44,349 bases of DNA from Sphingobacteriales bacterium UTBCD1 (GCA_002066995.1 MWTC01000008.1:1-44349); one strand, 5' to 3'. Numbered from the stretch's first letter, positions 13,668 to 23,417 are shown. Notes: generated from the sequence alone by a model not told the origin. Program-made: numbers and translations.

Positions 13668-15191
13668 ATGAAAAAGAAAAAAGAATATTCCGCAAAGAAA
13701 ACAATCAGCCGTAGTGATTTCCTCCGGACAACTGCATTGGCTACTGCGGGTTTTTATATAGTTCCAAGAAGCGTATTGGGCGGCAAAGGGTATGTGGCTC
13801 CCAGCGATAAATTATATATTGCCGCAGTAGGATGTGGCGGAGAAGGAGAAAATGATATTCGCCATTTTGCCACTGCTCCTAAAAAAAATGCGGTGATTGC
13901 ATTTCTTTGTGACGTAGATGAAAGGCAATCGGCGCCGCGCCGGAAAGAATTTCCACAGGCAAAATTTTATCATGACTGGAGAGAGATGTTTGAAAAAGAG
14001 CATAAAAATTTTGATGCGGTCACCGTCGCTATTCCCGATCACAACCATGCGATCGTAGGCCTCGGCGCCATGCAACTAAAAAAACATCTTTATCTTCAAA
14101 AGCCGCTTACACATGATATTTATGAAGCCCGCATCTTAACGGAAGCATCAAATAAATACAAAGTGGTAACACAAATGGGCGACCAGGGAGCATCCGGTGA
14201 CGGCATGCGAACTTTGCGTGAGTGGTTTGAAGCCGGACTTATCGGCGATATAGAAAAAGTTTACTGTTGGACCGATCGGCCTGTTTGGCCACAGGGAATA
14301 CCCTGGCCCAAAGAAAAATCTTCTATTCCATCCGAATTGAAATGGGATTTGTGGTTAGGCACTGCTGACTTTGTTGATTATATTGACAACCTGGTCCCTT
14401 TTAACTGGAGGGGTTGGTGGCAATTTGGAACAGGCGCTTTGGGGGATATGGGATGTCATATCATGGGACCTCCTTTTAAATTACTTGGCTTGGGTTATCC
14501 TACAGAAATTTCCGGAAGCGCCAGCACAGTTTACAGTGGAATTTTCAAAGAAGCAGTTTATCCGGAATGCGGCCCGGTATCAAGCTCATTAAAATTCAGG
14601 TTCAAACAAAAAAACGGAAAAGACCTTGACCTGTACTGGATGGACGGCGGCATTACGCCTGAACGAATTTCCGAGATTGATCCTGATTTGAATTCCAACG
14701 AAGCTCTTTCGGATTGGCCGGGTGAAAACGATTTTGAAGGCGGCACTTTATTTATCGGTACAAAAGGAAAAATTTCCTGCGGCTGGGGAGGCGGTCATCC
14801 AAGACTGTTGCCCATGTCCCTGAATAAGGACATACATATTCCTGAAAAATATCCAAGAGTTGCAGGAGGAATGGATGGCCATTGGTGGCAATGGGTGGAT
14901 GCCTGTTTAGCAGGTTATGGAAATATGGAAGTGGATTCGCCCTTTGAAGGATATGCAGGACCGTTGACAGAAACGGTATTATTAGGCAACTTGCTTCTGC
15001 GAAGTTTTAATATACAGGAAAAGGTCACGAGAACGGATCCTGTTTACGGGAAAATGGAAGGATATAAATACAGCGGAAGATACATTGCATTAAAATGGGA
15101 TGGCGAAAATATGAAAGTGACGAATTTTGACCCGGCAAATCAATTTATTAAAAGAGAATACAGGAAAGGCTGGGGGCAATTATCACCCTGA
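13668..15191 (+). CDS. Exported Gfo/Idh/MocA family oxidoreductase
   Basis: A 507-residue NAD(P)-dependent sugar dehydrogenase-like protein. The N-terminus SRSDFLRTTALATAGFY resembles a Tat signal of the kind usual in this family (SRRxFL), but the second arginine is replaced by Ser-Asp, so export by Tat is uncertain. The Rossmann region has AAVGCGGEGEND near residue 51 and VAIPDHNHAIVGLGAM near 120. The QKPLTHDIYEA block near 145 carries the catalytic Lys of the family (usual motif EKP). The C-terminal alpha/beta domain includes GALGDMGCHI. It is the second gene of a two-gene unit with the DUF1080 protein; together they suggest formation and cleavage of 3-keto sugars. Confidence 0.9.
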   Translation: MKKKKEYSAKKTISRSDFLRTTALATAGFYIVPRSVLGGKGYVAPSDKLYIAAVGCGGEGENDIRHFATAPKKNAVIAFLCDVDERQSAPRRKEFPQAKFYHDWREMFEKEHKNFDAVTVAIPDHNHAIVGLGAMQLKKHLYLQKPLTHDIYEARILTEASNKYKVVTQMGDQGASGDGMRTLREWFEAGLIGDIEKVYCWTDRPVWPQGIPWPKEKSSIPSELKWDLWLGTADFVDYIDNLVPFNWRGWWQFGTGALGDMGCHIMGPPFKLLGLGYPTEISGSASTVYSGIFKEAVYPECGPVSSSLKFRFKQKNGKDLDLYWMDGGITPERISEIDPDLNSNEALSDWPGENDFEGGTLFIGTKGKISCGWGGGHPRLLPMSLNKDIHIPEKYPRVAGGMDGHWWQWVDACLAGYGNMEVDSPFEGYAGPLTETVLLGNLLLRSFNIQEKVTRTDPVYGKMEGYKYSGRYIALKWDGENMKVTNFDPANQFIKREYRKGWGQLSP

Positions 15192-15525
15192 ACAAACCAC
15201 GAATTCGATAAAGCTTTTTCGCAAAATATTTACGGATTACCGGAAGAGGATCTTTTCTATACAATATTCACTTAAACTATCTAAAAGGCATTGAAAATTT
15301 TATTGAATTATGCAATAAGAAAATTCGCTTCTATGTATCGCTTCAGGGTATTTCTCAGCCAGTGTGTAATAAACCCGGCAGATAATCCAGGTTGAATAAG
15401 GTGTAATACATCTCTGCAAAAAACCTGAACTACAAAATTTAACCTGGAATATTTATTTTTTATTTAATTTCAATTTTGAATATACTGCTTTTTTTATATG
15501 AACAGTGAAGAAGAGGATTTAAACC
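15192..15525. other. Intergenic region before the sigma/anti-sigma operon
   Basis: A 334-base spacer without a gene of normal size. It becomes very A/T-rich toward its right end (15433-15498), probably the promoter region of the sigma gene, but no clean TTTG/TAnnTTTG pair is found. A 20-codon frame starts at ATG 15498 (MNSEEEDLNHGG) and overlaps the sigma start out of frame, ending at 15560. It may be chance or a leader peptide. Confidence 0.5.
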
Positions 15526-16116
15526 ATGGTGGAAAATCAGAGGCTAAAACGACTGCTTAAGCTTATTGCTTATGATGATGATCAGGCTGCATACAAGGAA
15601 TTGTTTATGTTGCTTTATTATCGGTTAAAGAAATTTGCTTATTCCATCCTGAAATCAAACGAAGAAGCTGAAGAACTGATACAGGATGTCTTTTTATTGA
15701 TATGGGAAAAGAGAAACCAGCTTACTACAATAGAACTTCCCAGATTATATTTCTACACCACCACACGCAATCTGGCCCTGACAAGGATCAATCAGAGAAA
15801 AAAGCATATAAGAACAGCGCCGGAAGACTGGCTGGTAAACCTCAACAGTATCTATTTTGAACCGGAAAAGCTTTTCATCAGCGAGGAAACCCTCCGGAAA
15901 ATCAACGGGGCAATTAATGGTCTGCCTCCCAGATGCCGCCTGATATTTAAACTGGTAAAAGAAGACGGGCTTCACTACCGGGAAGTGGCCGAGCTCCTGG
16001 ATCTTTCTATAAAAACCATTGAAGCTCAAATGGCTATAGCATTCAGGCGTATCGGAAAATGCATGCATCTTGAGATCAAACTTCCCATGCCCGCAGTAAA
16101 AGAAAAGAAAATCTGA
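15526..16116 (+). CDS. ECF RNA polymerase sigma factor (FecI-like)
   Basis: A 196-residue sigma-70 family member of the extracytoplasmic type. Region 2 spans about residues 20-85, with LFMLLYYRLKKFAYSIL and the acidic stretch EEAEELIQDVFLLIWEKR for core binding and promoter melting. Region 4 is at about 125-180, with LPPRCRLIFKLVKEDGLHYREVAELL and a helix-turn-helix ending TIEAQMAIAFRRIGK. It is followed by a FecR gene and a SusC with an STN domain, the standard Bacteroidota trans-envelope arrangement in which the sigma factor is held by FecR until SusC binds its ligand. It probably drives the genes downstream. AAGAGG at 15511-15516 lies ten bases before the ATG, a rare SD-like feature here. 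Confidence 0.94.
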   Translation: MVENQRLKRLLKLIAYDDDQAAYKELFMLLYYRLKKFAYSILKSNEEAEELIQDVFLLIWEKRNQLTTIELPRLYFYTTTRNLALTRINQRKKHIRTAPEDWLVNLNSIYFEPEKLFISEETLRKINGAINGLPPRCRLIFKLVKEDGLHYREVAELLDLSIKTIEAQMAIAFRRIGKCMHLEIKLPMPAVKEKKI

Positions 16117-16165
16117 AATTCTTTTAGGGGTAAAGCAATTGTTTTATAGTCTTAAATCTTTATTA

Positions 16166-16177
16166 TAGTAATTACTA
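16166..16177. promoter_or_regulatory. Perfect 12-bp palindrome before the fecR start codon
   Basis: TAGTAATTACTA is its own complement and ends two bases before ATG 16180. It is a candidate binding site or a translation-control element, but A/T-rich palindromes occur by chance. Confidence 0.3.
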
Positions 16178-16179
16178 AA

Positions 16180-17307
16180 ATGGGGGTGCAGGAAAATTTC
16201 TGGATCTTATTTTCAAAAAAAGTCGCCAAAGAAGCAAGCGCCGCTGAATTGGAGGAATTTGAAAAACTTATACTCGAAAACCCCGAGTGGCAATATGCTA
16301 TTCAAAATATTGAGGATTTATGGGCAACTAAATCCAAAGAAAACCTGATGGAAGGAGAAGATGCTTTTATGCTGCTTCTGAACCGGATCGAAGAAAAATA
16401 TTCAACGGATAATGAAGATCAGGAGATACCTTCCATAGCTCCGGCTAAACGAAAACAAAAATGGTATTGGGCAGCTGCATCAATTATTGCAATTGCAGGA
16501 GCTATTGGATTGGCAGTCCTGTATTGGAAAAACGGGAATGACACATTGAAATACCGGGAGGTCAGTGAAATAACCACCAGGTTAGGATCCAAATCAAGGG
16601 TCGAATTACCGGACGGCTCTGTTGTTTGGCTTAATTCAGGAAGTAAACTAACCTATGATAAGAATTTCGGAAAGGACATCAGAGAAGTATCCTTGTCAGG
16701 TGAAGGCTTTTTTGATGTCACCAGGATGAAAGAAAAACCTTTTATCATTCATACTTCCAGCATTAATATCAAAGTATTAGGAACCGTATTTAATGTAAAA
16801 GCATATCCACAGGACAAAAGGACCGAAACCAGTTTGATCAGGGGGAGAGTGGAAGTAACGATCAGGAGCCGGCCCAACGATAAGATCATTCTGAGCCCTA
16901 ATGAAAAACTGGTAGTGGAAAACAATGAGATAGTAGAACCGGGGAAAAATGAATCAGGTTTACGAAAAATTGATTCTCCGGCAACAGATAGCATGTTGCC
17001 GTTAATGTCAATAAATAAACTTAGATACGGTGCAGAGGATAGCTCGCTGGCTGAGACCGGTTGGATCAATAACAAACTGATCTTCCGGGATGAAACATTT
17101 GAAGATCTTGCCATACAAATGGAACGCTGGTATAATGTAAGCATAGAAATCAGGGATCATGAATTACAACAAAAAAAGCTGAACGGGATTTTTGAGTCGG
17201 AAACAATTGAAGAAGCACTTACGGAATTAAAAGAAATGATTCCAATTTCTTTCAAATTCGAGCATACCGGTAATAAAATTATTATTCATAGAATAAACGA
17301 AAACTGA
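16180..17307 (+). CDS. FecR family anti-sigma factor
   Basis: A 375-residue single-pass inner-membrane protein. The cytoplasmic N-terminus (about 1-92) would bind the sigma factor. One transmembrane helix follows (WYWAAASIIAIAGAIGLAVLYW, about 92-113). The periplasmic FecR domain spans about 130-230, with the motifs ITTRLGSKSRVELPDGSVVW, LSGEGFFDV and VLGTVFNVKAYP. A C-terminal DUF4974/STN-like domain begins near 300 (NNKLIFRDETFEDLAIQMERW). This matches proteins that sense an outer-membrane TonB receptor through its STN domain, here the SusC gene 130 bases downstream. It lies 63 bases after the sigma gene. Confidence 0.94.
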   Translation: MGVQENFWILFSKKVAKEASAAELEEFEKLILENPEWQYAIQNIEDLWATKSKENLMEGEDAFMLLLNRIEEKYSTDNEDQEIPSIAPAKRKQKWYWAAASIIAIAGAIGLAVLYWKNGNDTLKYREVSEITTRLGSKSRVELPDGSVVWLNSGSKLTYDKNFGKDIREVSLSGEGFFDVTRMKEKPFIIHTSSINIKVLGTVFNVKAYPQDKRTETSLIRGRVEVTIRSRPNDKIILSPNEKLVVENNEIVEPGKNESGLRKIDSPATDSMLPLMSINKLRYGAEDSSLAETGWINNKLIFRDETFEDLAIQMERWYNVSIEIRDHELQQKKLNGIFESETIEEALTELKEMIPISFKFEHTGNKIIIHRINEN

Positions 17308-17343
17308 TGAATGCAAAATATAACACTTCATAGAAATTAAAAA

Positions 17344-17410
17344 GGGGAAACCGGTGCTACGGTCCCCCTCGATAATTAATGGTCGTAAACCGGATACCTG
17401 AAAGTATCCG
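17344..17410 (+). promoter_or_regulatory. Two stem-loops in the susC leader
   Basis: First stem-loop, 17344-17367: GGGG(AA)ACCG pairs with CGGTCCCC around GTGCTA. Second, 17391-17410: a perfect CGGATAC-CTGAAA-GTATCCG hairpin with a 7-bp stem. Both lie between fecR and susC, 28 or more bases ahead of the start codon, where they could attenuate, process or stabilise the susC mRNA. Confidence 0.5.
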
Positions 17411-17437
17411 AATTATTAACTATCTATACTGTAATTT

Positions 17438-20400
17438 ATGGAAAAAAATGGAACAGTTACTGTTTCTGCCAAAAGTTTGACGTACCAACAGATTGCCAGA
17501 GTTATGAAATTGACTATTGCTTTATTGATTTTTGCCAGCCTTCATGTATCTGCAAACGGATGGTCCCAGGAAAAGATCACAATCAAGATGAATAGCACTG
17601 AAATAAAAAAAGTGCTTTTTGCTATTGAGAAAAAAAGTAATTACCGGTTTTTATTTACCGAAGATGCGGTTAAGGATAAGCCTCCTGTATCAATAGATGT
17701 GATTCAGGCATCAATATCTGAGGTTTTGGACAGGTTATTGGTCAATACCGGTATTACTTATAAAGTACTGGGCACAAACCTTATTGTTCTAAAAGAAAGG
17801 ATGACACCAGAAGACATCAATCTCCGGGAACTGAAAATATCCGGTAGGGTTACTTCTGATAAGGGTGACCCATTAGCCGGAGTCTCAGTTGTAGTGAAAG
17901 GCAGTACAATCGGAACTGTTACAGATGGCTATGGTAATTATTCTCTGACGGTGCCTGATAATGCTGTTGTAGTGTTTAGTTATGTTGGCTACGAGCCTGT
18001 AGAGGTTTCCGCCAAAGGTAAAACAACAATCAACATTACTTTACAACAGTCTGAAAAAGTACAGGAAGCAATAGTGGTTATTGGTTATGGTACAGCAAGC
18101 AGAAGAGATTTGACCGGCTCCATAGTAAAAATTTCCGGTAAAGAAATTCAGGACAAACCGAATACCAACCCTATTGCATCTCTGCAGGGAAAAGTTGCAG
18201 GCCTTTCTATTGTTAATAATGGTACTCCTGGTGCCTCACCGGACATAAGGATCAGGGGAACCGTGAGCATCGGACAGGTGCATCCGCTTTATGTGGTTGA
18301 CGGAATTTTTAATGACAATATTGATTACCTGAATCCCAATGACATCGAATCCATTGAAGTGTTGAAAGATCCTTCTTCACTCGCCATATTCGGTGTTAAA
18401 GGCGCCACAGGTGTCATTGCCATTACCACAAAAAAAGCTAAAGCAGGAGAAGTCCGGATAAATTTCAGCACATCTTACGGATTTAAAAAACTGGTAGATA
18501 AGATCAAGATGGCCAATGCCACTGAATTCAATACTCTTTTCGATCAGGAAAATGCAAACAACGGTGTGCCTACTCCGGATTATTCTGTATTAACTGCCAA
18601 TACGGATTGGATCAGCGCTGTTACCAGAACAGGCAGGCTCAACACAAATAATCTGAGTATGTCCGGGAGTACTGAAAAAAACAACTTCACACTCGGACTC
18701 GGCTATATCAGCGATGAAGGCATCATCAGGCATGAAAAGCTGGAGAAAATGCTTTTAAACTTTGGTGATGAATACAGGGTGAACAAAGCTATCAAAGTGG
18801 GGATCAACCTTAATGTATCCAGGCAGAAAAACCCATACAACGCAGGCGGTATTTTAGATCAGGCCCGGAAAGTTATGCCACAGGTTTCAGCAGGAACAAA
18901 ACCTTTCCGTGTAGCAAATCCATACGGAGGCGACAGTATTGACGCCCAGATCTATTCCGGATTGGATATCGCTTTGCAAAATTCAGGTGTTGTAAATCCA
19001 ATACTAGAGCTGGAGAATACATGGAATAAAACGATCAGTATTGAATACAGGTCCGTAGGTAGTGTATATGCCGAAATTAATTTCCTGAGGTATTTCAATT
19101 TCAGATCAACATTCTATGCTGATATAAGTACATTAAACAATCGCCAGTATTCACCGCTCTATTATGCTTATGATCCTCTTACAAATACTCCCTACCTCTA
19201 CAACCAGGTCACACAGGTCGGTGAAAATGATAACACCTGGAGAAAATTCCAGCAGGATCATATCCTGACATTCAAGAAGAATTTCGGTGAACATAACCTA
19301 ACTGCAACCGCAGGTTTTACCACTTATTACTTCGGAAACTTCAATCGGTCAGGTGTTGCAAAACCTTATACAAGCGGAAATGCACTGCCGATTCCGGATG
19401 ATCCGAGATTCTGGTATATGACCAATGGTTTTGAAGATCCTACGACATCTCTTGCCTCTTCATCGCAAAATGAATATTCCACAGTCTCATTCCTGGCAAG
19501 AGCATTGTACAATTACAGAGGCAAGTATTTTCTGACCGCTTCTATTCGTGATGATGGATCTTCCCAGATCCCGACAAAAAACCGTTATCAGCAATTCTGG
19601 GCTTTGGGTGGAGCATGGGAAATGACGAAAGAAAAATTCATGGAAAATCAGCATATATTTGATTTCCTGAAATTAAAAGCTTCCGTTGGTGTATTAGGAA
19701 ATCAAACAGCATCCTATCTCGATGGTACTCCGATCAACTATCCGTTCTATCCTAATTTGAATACGGGAATTGCTGCAGTTTTCGGAACTAATATTTACGG
19801 CGCTGCCCAGCCTTCTTATATTCCTAACCCCAATTTAAAATGGGAAACAGTATCTGCGCAGGAAGTGGGAGTTGAACTAAATGCCCTCAACAATGCTTTA
19901 CATTTTGAAGCCAACTATTTCAACAGGACCACGAATAACCTCATGACTTATGTAAGCAGGCAATCATTGGGAGTACCGGATGAATTGATTAATGGAGGGA
20001 AACTGAGAAACTGGGGTGAAGAATTATCGGCAAGCTGGAACCATAATGTTTCAAAAGACTTTTCGATCAATGTAAGTGGGAATATCACTTTCCTTAAAAA
20101 CAAAGTACTTAGTTTGTCTTCTGACTTGCCCACTGGATTCCTTTCAAGAGCGTTTCAGAATAATGGAAGCGCAGAAAGCAGAACTCAACCCGGATTACCT
20201 ATCGCTTCTTTTTATGGTTATATAGTAGAAGGTTTGTACCAGAGTTATGCCGACATACTCAGATCACCTCCTGCAGGTTCTATTGGTTCGTACAGGCCCG
20301 GAGATTTTAAATTCAAAGATGTAAATGGTGATGGTGTGATCAATGCTGAAGACAGAACAGTGATCGGCAATCCGACTCCAAAATTCACTTACGGTACTTC

Positions 20401-20863
20401 GATCAATCTGAACTACAAAAACATAACACTGGGCGTTGATTTGGGCGGAGTATATGGCAACCAGATATTCAGGACATGGGGATCACTGGAATCACCATTC
20501 CAGAGAGTCAATTACCCGGCATTTAAAATCAACAGCTGGCATGGTGAAGGAACTTCAAACTGGGATCCTATCATCAGCCAGGGCGACAGGTTTAATTATA
20601 ACGGCTCTACTTATAACATTGAAGACGGAAGCTATTTCAGAATCCGTAATGTACAATTGGGATATAACTTCAGTCAGCGCTTAATTTCAAAAGCAAAAAT
20701 CAAAAACCTTAGGATCTACGCAAATGTTCAGAACCTGAAAACGTTCAAGAACAATTACGGCTATACTACTGAGTTCGGCGGTGATGCAACAGCTTTTGGA
20801 TATGATAATGCCGGAGGAGCCATACCGGTTGTAGTCACTTTTGGATTAAACGTAACTTTTTAA
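17438..20863 (+). CDS. SusC/RagA-family TonB-dependent outer-membrane transporter with STN signalling domain
   Basis: A 1141-residue TonB-linked transporter. A 22-residue leader precedes the signal helix (LTIALLIFASLHVSANG), so the real start may be Met23. An STN domain follows at about 50-115 (KITIKMNSTEIKKVLFAIE), able to contact FecR. A carboxypeptidase-regulatory-like beta domain lies at about 130-205 (SGRVTSDKGDPLAGVSVVVK). The SusC signature VVIGYGTASRRDLTGSI leads the plug (about 230-345), and a 22-stranded barrel ends in the outer-membrane signal GLNVTF. It pairs with the SusD gene 19 bases downstream to import oligosaccharides, and signals ligand presence to the upstream FecR/sigma pair. 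Given the enzymes downstream, the likely cargo is a beta-glucan fragment. Confidence 0.96.
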   Translation: MEKNGTVTVSAKSLTYQQIARVMKLTIALLIFASLHVSANGWSQEKITIKMNSTEIKKVLFAIEKKSNYRFLFTEDAVKDKPPVSIDVIQASISEVLDRLLVNTGITYKVLGTNLIVLKERMTPEDINLRELKISGRVTSDKGDPLAGVSVVVKGSTIGTVTDGYGNYSLTVPDNAVVVFSYVGYEPVEVSAKGKTTINITLQQSEKVQEAIVVIGYGTASRRDLTGSIVKISGKEIQDKPNTNPIASLQGKVAGLSIVNNGTPGASPDIRIRGTVSIGQVHPLYVVDGIFNDNIDYLNPNDIESIEVLKDPSSLAIFGVKGATGVIAITTKKAKAGEVRINFSTSYGFKKLVDKIKMANATEFNTLFDQENANNGVPTPDYSVLTANTDWISAVTRTGRLNTNNLSMSGSTEKNNFTLGLGYISDEGIIRHEKLEKMLLNFGDEYRVNKAIKVGINLNVSRQKNPYNAGGILDQARKVMPQVSAGTKPFRVANPYGGDSIDAQIYSGLDIALQNSGVVNPILELENTWNKTISIEYRSVGSVYAEINFLRYFNFRSTFYADISTLNNRQYSPLYYAYDPLTNTPYLYNQVTQVGENDNTWRKFQQDHILTFKKNFGEHNLTATAGFTTYYFGNFNRSGVAKPYTSGNALPIPDDPRFWYMTNGFEDPTTSLASSSQNEYSTVSFLARALYNYRGKYFLTASIRDDGSSQIPTKNRYQQFWALGGAWEMTKEKFMENQHIFDFLKLKASVGVLGNQTASYLDGTPINYPFYPNLNTGIAAVFGTNIYGAAQPSYIPNPNLKWETVSAQEVGVELNALNNALHFEANYFNRTTNNLMTYVSRQSLGVPDELINGGKLRNWGEELSASWNHNVSKDFSINVSGNITFLKNKVLSLSSDLPTGFLSRAFQNNGSAESRTQPGLPIASFYGYIVEGLYQSYADILRSPPAGSIGSYRPGDFKFKDVNGDGVINAEDRTVIGNPTPKFTYGTSINLNYKNITLGVDLGGVYGNQIFRTWGSLESPFQRVNYPAFKINSWHGEGTSNWDPIISQGDRFNYNGSTYNIEDGSYFRIRNVQLGYNFSQRLISKAKIKNLRIYANVQNLKTFKNNYGYTTEFGGDATAFGYDNAGGAIPVVVTFGLNVTF

Positions 20864-20882
20864 AACTATTAAATTCATTGAT

Positions 20883-22517
20883 ATGAAACGATGCAAATTT
20901 TTATTCTGGAATTTAATAATTGTACTCCCTATATTGGTTTCCGTCATGGGATGTAAAAAATTCCTGGACCGCAAACCACTGACCGCAACATTGGATGATC
21001 TGCACCAGGGTACATTGGAAGCACAGAGTTTCGGCTTGTATAACACCTTGCAATATGCAGGATTTTCCACTCTGCCATGGCTGGATTTTCACAGTATTCG
21101 CGACGATGATGCGCAAAAAGGTAGCAGCCTGACAGATGGTGCAGAGATCAATACTGAGTTTGAAACTTTTCAATACACGAAAGATGACTGGGCTCCCAAC
21201 ACTTATTGGAACGATCACTACTATATGATCAACCTGGCTAATAAAGAATTATATTTTGCAGATTCTTTAAAAGCTACCGATCCTGCATCACTGAGAAATG
21301 TGGGAGAAGCACTTTTCTTCAGAGCGTATTGCTTTTTTGACCTCGTCAGAACTTATGGTGATATTCCATTGATTAATTTTTATTTTACAAATCCAAAAGA
21401 TGGAATAAAACCTAAATCATCACAGGATTCAATTTTCGCACAGATAGACCGTGATCTTGAAAAGGCTATTCAATACTTACCACAGAACTGGGAAGTTGCA
21501 GGAACAAATATTTACCCCGGCCGGGTCACATCAGGCGCTGCTAAAACATTATGGGCACAAGCTTATCTTTGGAGAGCAAGTCCCGGTTACTATCATCGTG
21601 ATATTTCCGGGTATGCAAAAGTTATAAGCTTGTGTACCCAAATAGAAGGGACTAATGAATATCATTTAGCCACTAATTTTCCAGATATCTGGAAAGATGG
21701 CATGGGTGGCGCTGGCAAAAACGGTCCCGAATCCATTTTCGAAGAGCAAAACTATGTAGGACCTAATCAAACTCCGTGGAAAGGAACACAATGGGGAACA
21801 AGCCAGAATGTAAGGCAGGGAGGAGCCAGCAACGTTTGGAACTTAGGGTGGGGATGGAATACTCCAACTCAAAAATTGGTCACTGATTGGACAAATGCTG
21901 ATTCTACAGATCCACGTTTACAGCAAACAGTTTTATTTTCCGGACAATATGATGGGGGTTCTGCAGCCGGTGGATATGGTGCTACATTACCGCCTTATAA
22001 TCCGGGTGTAGCATTGGATCAACCTTACTGGAATAAGAAAGTATATTCTGATCCTCAAATGCGTCAATGGACAGGCCAGATCTTTGGAAGTGGCGGGGCA
22101 GATTGGATCAATCATAGAATATTCCGTTATGCAGATGTTCTTTTAATGCATGCGGAGGCAGCAAATGAAACAGGAGACGGAGCCACTGCTGCTACAGTTT
22201 TGGAAAAGATCAGATTCAGGGCAAGTGGAAATCTGGACAGGAATTCACCTGAGCGCACCACCGGTGTAGGCGGCAAAGCTCCCATTGTCCCTTACATACC
22301 CTTTACTAATCAGTCCCAGATGCGCCAAGCTATCAAGAATGAACGAAGGTGGGAGTTTGCAATGGAGGGTTATCGTTTTTACGACCTGGTTCGGTGGGGT
22401 GATGCCATATCTGCATTGTCACCGCTTGGTTATACCAATCGCTGCAGATTCTATCCAATACCGCAACAAGCTATCAATCTGTCAGGAAATGTGTTAGTTC
22501 AAAATCCTGAATGGTAA
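20883..22517 (+). CDS. RagB/SusD-family nutrient-binding outer-membrane lipoprotein
   Basis: A 544-residue surface lipoprotein: signal helix, then lipobox VMGC with the lipidated Cys at about residue 24. It begins CKKFLDRKPL, as typical SusD proteins do. TPR-like helical segments follow (RNVGEALFFRAYCFFDLVRTYGDIPL near 140-165 is the most conserved SusD block). The C-terminal RagB half includes NERRWEFAMEGYRFYDLVRWGDA near 485-508, another family hallmark. It forms the lid of the upstream SusC and captures the glycan. Spacing of 19 bases after susC indicates co-expression. The ligand cannot be read from sequence. Confidence 0.96.
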   Translation: MKRCKFLFWNLIIVLPILVSVMGCKKFLDRKPLTATLDDLHQGTLEAQSFGLYNTLQYAGFSTLPWLDFHSIRDDDAQKGSSLTDGAEINTEFETFQYTKDDWAPNTYWNDHYYMINLANKELYFADSLKATDPASLRNVGEALFFRAYCFFDLVRTYGDIPLINFYFTNPKDGIKPKSSQDSIFAQIDRDLEKAIQYLPQNWEVAGTNIYPGRVTSGAAKTLWAQAYLWRASPGYYHRDISGYAKVISLCTQIEGTNEYHLATNFPDIWKDGMGGAGKNGPESIFEEQNYVGPNQTPWKGTQWGTSQNVRQGGASNVWNLGWGWNTPTQKLVTDWTNADSTDPRLQQTVLFSGQYDGGSAAGGYGATLPPYNPGVALDQPYWNKKVYSDPQMRQWTGQIFGSGGADWINHRIFRYADVLLMHAEAANETGDGATAATVLEKIRFRASGNLDRNSPERTTGVGGKAPIVPYIPFTNQSQMRQAIKNERRWEFAMEGYRFYDLVRWGDAISALSPLGYTNRCRFYPIPQQAINLSGNVLVQNPEW

Positions 22518-22577
22518 CAGTGCAATTGCCGGCCCAGTCCGGGAATTTTAAATCATATTTAAAATAAAAATACGACC

Positions 22578-23417
22578 ATGAATACTTTGAATAAAATAGG
22601 CAGGCTTGCTGCTATTATCCTGATAACTTTTATTACAGCGTCAGGATGTAAGAAACTTTCCAGGCCTGCCCTGGGTGACTATCCAAAAGACGACAATCCG
22701 CCGGGAGGGCCATTAAAATTTTATGCGGCTTTTGATGGCACTTCTTCAAGCCCTTTGATGAATGCCGTGGATAGCATACGGGCCAATTTCCCGGTTGATA
22801 ACCCGTTGAAACAGGTTACAGGTATTTCAGGTAAAGCAGTACAGGGAGATGGTGTAAAATATATTAAGTACTCAAGTGCTAATGATTTTGTTTCTGCTGC
22901 ACAAAGTTTTACTGTGTCTTGCTGGGAAAAGCGTAATGGAGCTCCCCAGGGAAATGCTTCATTCTTCTTTGCCATTCCTTCATCAAACGGTTATTGGGCG
23001 CAAGCGTCCATGTTTGGATTATTTGATTGGGGTACAGTAAATGATTCAGCAATTATAAAGGTTGATGTTGTTGATAAAAATTTAGGAGATAATTGGTTTC
23101 AGTGGCAAGGCAATCAGAGAATTAAAGGTATCATGGATAATAACTGGCATCATCTGGCTTTTGTATATGATGCTACTACTTCTACCATGACTCTTTATGT
23201 AGATGGTGTTGCAAATCCCAATACTCAAAAATGGGGGACACATGGTGGTGCCAACATGGATGCATCAAATGCTACAGGTTTTGATATTGGAGGAAATGAG
23301 AAAATTCCTGATTTAGGTTGGGGGCAATCCTGGGACGGCAGCTTAGACCAATTCAGACTGTATAGTAAAGCATTATCAGCTGCAGAAGTGGCAGCATTGT
23401 TTACAAACAAGCAATAA
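22578..23417 (+). CDS. LamG-domain lipoprotein, probable surface glycan-binding protein
   Basis: A 279-residue lipoprotein with lipobox TASGC near residue 24, directly after susD (60 bases). One concanavalin A-like/LamG jellyroll fills residues about 45-275. Typical strands are SFTVSCWEKRNGAPQGN, NNWHHLAFVYDATTSTMTLYVDG, FDIGGNEKIPDLGWGQSWDG and LDQFRLYSKALSAAEVAALF. In polysaccharide-use loci the gene after susD often encodes a surface glycan-binding protein, and I infer that role. A hydrolase is less likely because no catalytic pair is evident. A strong terminator follows 35 bases after its stop codon. Confidence 0.85.
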   Translation: MNTLNKIGRLAAIILITFITASGCKKLSRPALGDYPKDDNPPGGPLKFYAAFDGTSSSPLMNAVDSIRANFPVDNPLKQVTGISGKAVQGDGVKYIKYSSANDFVSAAQSFTVSCWEKRNGAPQGNASFFFAIPSSNGYWAQASMFGLFDWGTVNDSAIIKVDVVDKNLGDNWFQWQGNQRIKGIMDNNWHHLAFVYDATTSTMTLYVDGVANPNTQKWGTHGGANMDASNATGFDIGGNEKIPDLGWGQSWDGSLDQFRLYSKALSAAEVAALFTNKQ

